Position numbers and translations under genes: made by a program
Notes under the pieces: model-generated
Told to the model about the DNA's origin: nothing
The model's database searches: none
The model's input: the letters and a program-made list of their open reading frames with translations, nothing else
In this document: one piece after another, positions 57,840 through 64,000 of the stretch
Layout: each line of letters starts with the position of its first letter
Numbering within the stretch: position 1 is the first letter of the stretch
Source of the DNA: Manduca sexta
Taxonomy: Eukaryota; Arthropoda; Insecta; Lepidoptera; Sphingidae
DNA: 64,000 bases
Assembly: GCF_014839805.1 (NCBI RefSeq)
Contig: NC_051141.1
Span: forward strand, 16,996,777 to 17,060,776
Direction of reading: 5' to 3'

Positions 57840-58110
57840 AGCCTGGAGTTATTTAATGGTAAATTTACAGATTTTCGCACGAGCGGGCACAGCACTTCGA
57901 GAGCTTAATTTGGCATTGCGAAAAAAATTAATTACCAAGTTACACCCTAATTGAACTGCGAAAGTGCGGGGGAAACTCGCAACTTGGCATCGTAAAAGTG
58001 CTGGCTAAAATATTTTTTTTCTTTCTCTGTCGAAATAACAGAGGTCGCGTCCGACGTCGGTAATTAAAGTTTATTGGGCCGCGTAACGTAGATCTACGGA
58101 GTTTTTTCAA
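57840..58110. promoter_or_regulatory. candidate regulatory island
   Basis: Higher GC than its flanks, non-repetitive, non-coding, with CpGs and homeodomain-like TTAATTA/TAATTAAAG sites (aaaattaattacc; ggtaattaaagtttattggg). Only composition supports function. Confidence 0.25.
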
Positions 58111-58590
58111 TCCTCGCATATCTTGTTCCCAGACTTAATTATACATCTAATCAAATTGTTAAAATTTTATGTCATATTCTGAAATTACTTTACAAACTTT
58201 TTTATTTTTTGAACAAGTAAAACTATTATGTTCCACTTTTATACGATTAGATTTTTAGTAATATTTAATATTGATAGATTCACAATAACTACATAAACTT
58301 TAGAGTGTTTATAACTAGCCTCGATTGTAGGAATTTCAACTTTCAGGACAGTTAAGTGTATAGAAGTCATAGAACATAACCATTATTAGATAAACTAAAA
58401 ATCACTTCGGTTTAATATTAATAAATATTCTAGGTATTATTCTTTAGTGGATTATATTTTCATACTGTAGGTGTTATTAAACCTGTTGCTTGGTTCGATT
58501 AATATTAAACACTTGATTTATGCATTTAACAGTTAAGAACCCTATTAAACAGTTGTGAATTATAAAATTAAAATATATCTTTGAAAGCAT

Positions 58591-58830
58591 GGCAGCGTAG
58601 TTGGGAATGTTACGGCCGCCGGGACGAATGTCTGCAGGTTCAACCCGAGGCACACATCTCTGACTTTGGAAGTTACGTGTGTATTGTTTATGGATTATTA
58701 TACGCTTTATCGGTGCAGGAAAACATTGTGAAGAAATTTACATACCTTAGACTTGTCTAAAACAATTTCGTTGGAGGATTCTGCCAACCTGAACTAAGTC
58801 AGCATGTCGGATTAACGCCTAGTCTCAACA
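58591..58830 (+). mobile_element. tRNA-derived SINE, family A
   Basis: ggcagcgtagttgggaatg, box-B-like gcaggttcaacccg, then cggtgcaggaaaacattgtg. It is diverged and lacks the (ATT)n tail. Confidence 0.65.
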
Positions 58831-59900
58831 AATTACTAACATTTAACTAGAGTTTTCCATCGGAACTCGACAGTAAAAGTTACGCTTACTATTACTACTG
58901 CTGCACTGCGTACTTACCTATTAAAAGAGTTTGCTTCGTCGATATCTTTTTAATATTACCTACGATTTTAGTAAAGCAATTTAAATCTGAATACATTATT
59001 ATAACATTGATAAATAGTTCTAGATCAAATGAAACGCACTAATGACAGTAATCACATTCGACCCTCCAATATATAAACTTTACGGTCTACTTATCTATCT
59101 TAGTTCATACACACAGATAACCAGCAAAAGTAAATCTGCTTGTAACCAATCATTAAAATATTAAAAGCCTTATAGACTTTAGCGCATCAGTAGTAGAAGA
59201 GGTCCATGCTCAGCAGCGGGAAGTATACAATAGTTTGGAGTTATACTTTTGTAGAGTCGTTTTCAACTGAAATTTGACGCATCAGTTCTACCATGAGTAA
59301 AAGTCAAAGTAAAAGTTTACCAAGGTAAGAGTTCGCTATCGAGTTTAGGTCTACTTGCGTCTCTAAGCGTCGTAGATTTTTTGAACTGGCAACAGCGTAT
59401 GTTAAATCCAACTGTAATATAGTCAATGTTCTAACCTCGAAATTATAATTCAAAACTCAGTCAATAAAATTATAGTGATTACTAGATTCCGATTAAAGAT
59501 TTCCAGTATAAAAGCCTCGTTCCATATTTTTTCGGGATAAATGGATTCTATACTTTAAGTAAGACCTCTAGCAATACCTCGGTGACAATTACATTAATTT
59601 CCATGCAGTTGTTTTTGTGTGATGCGTGTATAAACATACAGACAGAAAAAAATCTTTAAAACTGTTGTCTGGCATCTGTTGATCTAATAAAGACCCCGAT
59701 ATTAGTTTCTCTTCAATATCTTTTACAATTTTATTATATCATATAAAGATATAATATTATACTATTAACACCTCAAGTACCAGGAGAGTTGTACCCTGTA
59801 CTATATCAGAACAAATTATAATTTGTTGTTATATTTTCCGCTAAAATTAATAAAAATGTTTTGTGGACAACTATTTCTTTTTTAAGACAATAACACTCAC
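58831..59900. other. intergenic with SINE tail fragment
   Basis: 59185-59235 carries agtagtagaagaggtccatg, then ctcagcagcgggaagtat, the tail of SINE family A. Nothing else is recognised. Confidence 0.4.
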
Positions 59901-60018
59901 ATATATAATTACCACTGATGTCTTGTGGTGTTAAATTATGTACAGTAGTTAAGTTGAGACACATTTGATTGTCGACCATCGAAACCAAAAAGGAGTTCCA
60001 ATGACAAAATTTTACCCA
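59901..60018 (-). other. possible Ig-domain exon or relic
   Basis: The minus-strand frame reads WVKFCHWNSF ... LNLTTVHNLTPQDISGNYI and stops one base into the next codon at a good donor, T|GTGAGTG. The pattern Trp ... L-x-L ... D-x-S-G-x-Y-x-C is that of an immunoglobulin fold's C-to-F strands. The acceptor is poor and no partner exon is seen. Confidence 0.2.
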
Positions 60019-60767
60019 CTTGCTCCCAGTCTAGCTGACCATAGCTCTTGCCTCATATCTAAAATAAATATATTTTAAAACTATTACGAGAGTAAACAGT
60101 ATAAAAGTAACAAACGAATGGTGGAGAGTACGTGGCCCCTAGTGTCGGATCAGTCTGGAGCTGCACCACGCGGGAAATCACGTCGGCGCGGGAGAGAGGA
60201 GAGGTGAGGGGCTGGGGAGGGGTGCGCGGGCACGAGCGGGGAGCGCGGGGGACGCGCTCCAACGTGATAGTGGAAGGCGGCCCTAAATGTTGGCCCGTGT
60301 GTGTGTGAGTGTGTGCACAGTGTTAAGTGTGTGTGTGCGCGTCTGAGGGATGCATACGTTTTGGATTTGAGAGATTTTTTGATGTAAAATTAAAATGCAA
60401 TAGAAACATAATCATTTACACTGGAAGATATTTATAACGTCATAATCACAAATTTCAAGATTCCGGAAACAACAAGAAGATTGCCTCTCTCGTACAAAAA
60501 TCGCGAACAGGCGCCATTTTATATATTTTTTTAATCTCATGTTTCTAAGGAAACTTATGAGAGATATCACACCAAATCTACTACTATCGATATTTATGTA
60601 CATCTCAACATGGCTCCAGTCACCCAGTTTTGTATTCTAGAATTATGTCAGTTTGACGTCCTTGATAGAACAGATGTTTGGCACTGTTATCGTCTCCTGG
60701 TAATGATGGTCCCGAGCCTACTGTCATTAATGATTCTGGCATTCCTGATTCTATAGTTGAAGAAGTA
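60019..60767. other. intergenic with GC-rich patch and (GT)n
   Basis: 60120-60260 is strongly GC- and CpG-rich and is followed by GT-rich microsatellite-like sequence at 60297-60340. A proline-rich frame there (60059-60262 minus) looks compositional. Confidence 0.4.
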
Positions 60768-60922
60768 GCCTTACGGTCTTGCGATGAACGTTAAGGCAAG
60801 CGATAATTCACAAAGAATACACATATCATGATTAGAAATGTCAATGTGTGCCCTTGAGATTTGAAGCTGCCGACATTCGTCTCGACAGTCTAATCCACAA
60901 CCAACTTGGCTTCTTCGCTTAA
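60768..60922 (-). mobile_element. truncated SINE family A
   Basis: On the minus strand: head gccaagttggttgtggatta, the cgaatgtcggcagcttcaaa box-B region, then gtgtgtattctttgtgaatt. The 3' half is missing. Confidence 0.65.
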
Positions 60923-61539
60923 CTGTATAGTGTAGCAAAAATAAAATTAAACTTCTTAAAATGAATGAATTTGCAACAGGAATTCTGTACACCATGGCCA
61001 CCCTACTTGGTCTGTATGCAAACGCTACAATTCCCGCGAGTAGTACAATTTATGGCGAACATTCCGGTGAATTTTCTTTTGTTTTTTCAAAATGTAACGC
61101 TCGCGAGCGTTGTATATTCAGAGAGGCACATAGTTCCACCTCCGCAGGACTACAGCAGGATTAACCAAGATGGCTTCCAACTGGCTATGAGGTCTTTGGA
61201 CAATGCACAAAGTACTAAAATAGATAGGTTTTGGTGATATTGTATGGGTAAGTACTAACTGTAAACTTAAAGCAATAATTGTAATATACGGTTAACAATT
61301 CAAGATAGAAAACGCTTATATAGGCAAATATTTTCATAAAAAAGTTCACAAGACTTCTTCTGCAACAGTGCAGGGAAATAAATGAGCGCGGTTATTTTAT
61401 GCCTTTGTAAGTAATTAGGGATTTGCCCAAATGGACAATAATTTATAATTGAATTAAAACTCCTGAAATATCCCAATTATTACGTATAAAAATATAAAAT
61501 AACATTATCCATTTAGCAAAACGCGATAACTCGTTTTGT
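60923..61539. other. intergenic, nothing recognised
   Basis: A 90-codon frame at 60965-61237 has no recognisable domain and no convincing splice sites. Confidence 0.4.
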
Positions 61540-61990
61540 GAGAAGCGACCTCCACGCCGAAACCGAGCCGCCAAAAACTCACAAAAACTAAATTAGCAAA
61601 TATCTCACCGTCCAGGGGCGGCGAGTTTCCGAAACTAAAACTAAATAAGTGAACGAAAAATGTTGCGCTCGACCGCCATTTAATTACGAACTATAATTTC
61701 CTTTGCAAAGCCCCGCGAAGTACCGATTACAGAAACGCGGGAGGGGCGCCGGGGCTCAACGTATACTGGCCGCTGAAACTGGAAAAACAAGCCGGTTAAT
61801 CTGAAAACTTCCCTTAATTACGTTTGTACGAAACTAACTCCCAGAACGAATTAAATGCGCGGTGAAATTGACCGAAAAGTGGGCCGTGATTATGGGTGCG
61901 AAATGCCGCAATCGCGGGTGCTACAAGCTAGGTTCTTTTTTCTTGTTGCCAGGCAGCGGCGTGCATAGAGAACGGCACTTTTCACAATTG
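61540..61990. promoter_or_regulatory. candidate regulatory island, GC-rich and non-repetitive
   Basis: CpG-rich blocks (ggaggggcgccggggctcaa region; cgccaaaaactcac) are interleaved with TTAATTA-type sites. There is no codon periodicity or known repeat. It resembles conserved non-coding sequence by composition only. Confidence 0.25.
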
Positions 61991-62750
61991 GCGGCGGGCG
62001 TCCAATCGAATGATTCACGACAAATTCTACAAAGATTGCAATGTATGAAAGAATTATTTTGTTATTGAACGTAAGAAGTTAGTTTACAAATTATACGCTG
62101 TGTAATTTATTCTCATAATTAAAGGATAATCACAAACTTTGTACACATTGTAAATCGATATTAATTATATGTTACAATTTCTTTACTAATTGGAAACCAA
62201 TTCTGGCTATGTGTCATATCGTACCTTCTGTGAAACAAGGGCGCAATTCTTAAAAATTCTTCAAACGAGTTAAATATGCCAATGCGCCTTAAAACATCTT
62301 TTTATTTGGAGGAACAAACACACCCATTAATTTCAGTCTCAGTTTGCCAGAGGGTCATATATCACGTTACATTATGGCGTTTGCTTTTTTAAATATATTG
62401 ACGCGACAAAAACTTATTGATCAGTTGCGGCATTGCCCGCGCGCATCCAATTGTGCCCTTGTCTCGCCGAAGGTACGATATAATATTAGAATTAAACAAA
62501 CTGGTTTACCAAATACGGCGGTGTGAAAAAGGATCTTGGGAATGTTTACAAAATTCTAATTAGCCTATAGCGCGAAGCTATGATTTCCAATTAATTAAGA
62601 CAACGGCTATGAATGAAACAATCCGTCTATGTAGATGCTATTATATTGATTGTATTATTTTCTTTTAATTTCAAAGACATCGTAGGTGTTTTTATTCCAG
62701 TTGAATGACGTGAAGAGTATGCCACATACTTACGATACGACCACCTATAA
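61991..62750. other. intergenic, nothing recognised
   Basis: AT-rich, no supported features. Confidence 0.4.
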
Positions 62751-62987
62751 ACAGTAGCAACACCACACAGAACTTTAAATTACAAAGTACTGCGTGGCGC
62801 ACTCCGCTCGTCACCTTGAACTGTAAGATGTTAAGCCTCATAATGTCAAGTAACTACGCTAGCTACAATGTCGTCCAAATCGAAATACAACAATTATTTA
62901 TTTCTGCTTCGCTGTGTAAATAGACATTGCGGTGGAACATACCCAGCTGGTCCCTCGCGTACGACCTCGCTACCAATAATGACATTA
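62751..62987 (+). repeat. dispersed retroelement-like fragment, copy 2
   Basis: aacagtagcaacaccac, then gcgtggcgcactccgctcg, ctagctacaatgtcgtcc and aatagacattgcggtggaac. Same order as 14708-14921. Confidence 0.6.
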
Positions 62988-64000
62988 CTACGTCGTCATA
63001 TTCATTACGGCGCTAATCACAATAATGTTTTAGTAAGAAGATCGCAACTCGATGCCATACTGTGCTTTGTAGTCGAAATATGGTATTAATGCCGATTTGA
63101 CAGGCGTGGCCGTTGTTTACCATTAGGTTTCTTAAAGGCACGGAAGTCAACTTGTCTCAGGAAGCACGCGTCGCAAAATAACGGCAACTAGCTGTCAATA
63201 TTTCTTTTTCATACTATTACTATGAAACTGACAGTTGCTTGAATTAACCGCTGATCTACAATTGATTAGTTGCTGCAACTGAAATTATAATTAGTTTCGC
63301 AATTACTGTCGCCATTTTGATTTCTACATCTCGCGCAACAAATTGATAGTTAAAGCTGCAAATTTCAAAGGGTTTGTTAGATTATTAATATTTTGAAACA
63401 CTTGATACAAGCTTTTAGTCTGTTACTAACTCACACCGGTCTACAGTATAAAGACAAAAGTGTACATTTTTAATCGATGCAGTGCCGGTGTATTTATTAA
63501 CTATGCACTGTAGTTGATGGGGCCACTAGCCATTCGCATCGTGCGTTTGGTGCCGACAAATACACGGTGGATTTTTGAGATGGGGTAGTAAAGTCAAATT
63601 TAATTGCTGTAGTTTTAAAAAACGGCCTTGCAGAATTGCCCATGTTTTTCGAAGATATTTTGATTTCTATTCACTGATTTTAGAGTAATGCAAAGTTTGA
63701 AAGGAAAATAGAAGAAAATGACGCCAATCAATCCCACACTTAAAAGACCAAGGATCAACTAACACATTAGCATATACCTAATTTTTTATGATTTTCACTT
63801 ACGTCGACATCTGATATATCTATAAATCGAAATACCAAAAATTCTCCGCCTACTCACCACAACAAACAGTGTAAAATTGTAACGTTTTATGTTCAACATA
63901 AAGTTGAGCGCTGCAAAAGCGAGACTGCGGTTATAAGTCACCAGAGCATTCGCCCGTTAACTTAGAATATTACATAGTAACTGATGCACGTCGGTACAAG
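62988..64000. other. intergenic to window end, nothing recognised
   Basis: No gene, repeat family or RNA could be supported. Confidence 0.4.

Noticed and set aside
60059..60262. Proline/arginine-rich frame in a GC-rich patch
   Set aside because: The composition follows from the GC-rich DNA. No domain and no conserved start.
1..64000. CRISPR arrays, operons, phage or integrated viral genes
   Set aside because: No regularly spaced repeats with unique spacers, no compact gene clusters and no viral domains were seen. The only tandem array (53967-54447) has no spacers.

Overview
The window looks like nuclear DNA of a moth or butterfly (Lepidoptera). This is judged from its AT-rich intron and intergenic sequence and its mix of repeats: tRNA-derived SINEs with long conserved bodies, non-autonomous Helitrons ending in a GC hairpin plus CTAG, RTE-type LINE tails and many short inverted-repeat elements. 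No bacterial or viral gene organisation, CRISPR array, operon or authentic tRNA/rRNA gene was seen. I could not fix the species.

Three protein-coding genes are supported. (1) The first two coding exons of a Roquin/RC3H-type RING ubiquitin ligase and mRNA-decay factor lie on the minus strand (14962-15123 and 8258-8450). The rest of the gene lies beyond the left edge, so 1-8257 is intron and is filled with repeats. (2) A five-exon TMEM9-family gene lies on the plus strand (34199-37690, 151 aa) and lacks the family's conserved cytosolic tail. (3) A complete five-exon TMEM9 gene lies on the minus strand (48478-53185, 186 aa) and keeps that tail. The two TMEM9 genes are tail to tail, about 10.8 kb apart between stop codons, with every intron at the same place and phase. 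They therefore look like a DNA-level inverted duplication followed by divergence of one copy.

Layout: 1-15123 Roquin exons and very large introns with MITEs and SINEs; 15124-33600 intergenic, repeat-rich, with no gene recognised; 33620-33760 CpG-rich, possible upstream region of the plus-strand TMEM9 gene; 34199-39142 short TMEM9 gene and 3' UTR; 39200-48400 spacer with an RTE LINE tail, a TIR-element pair, a hAT-like element and a SINE with target duplication; 48478-53185 full-length TMEM9 gene; 53600-54470 two adjacent Helitrons, one with an internal 4 x ~120-bp tandem array; 54500-64000 intergenic with GC-rich islands that could be regulatory, one candidate first exon and an Ig-like fragment.

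TMEM9 proteins are endolysosomal type I membrane proteins linked to V-ATPase and CLC exchanger function. Roquin controls mRNA stability. Nothing in the sequence links them functionally. The most interesting biology is the divergent TMEM9 paralogue, whose short new tail carries an ExxxLL lysosomal-sorting-type motif across its last splice junction.
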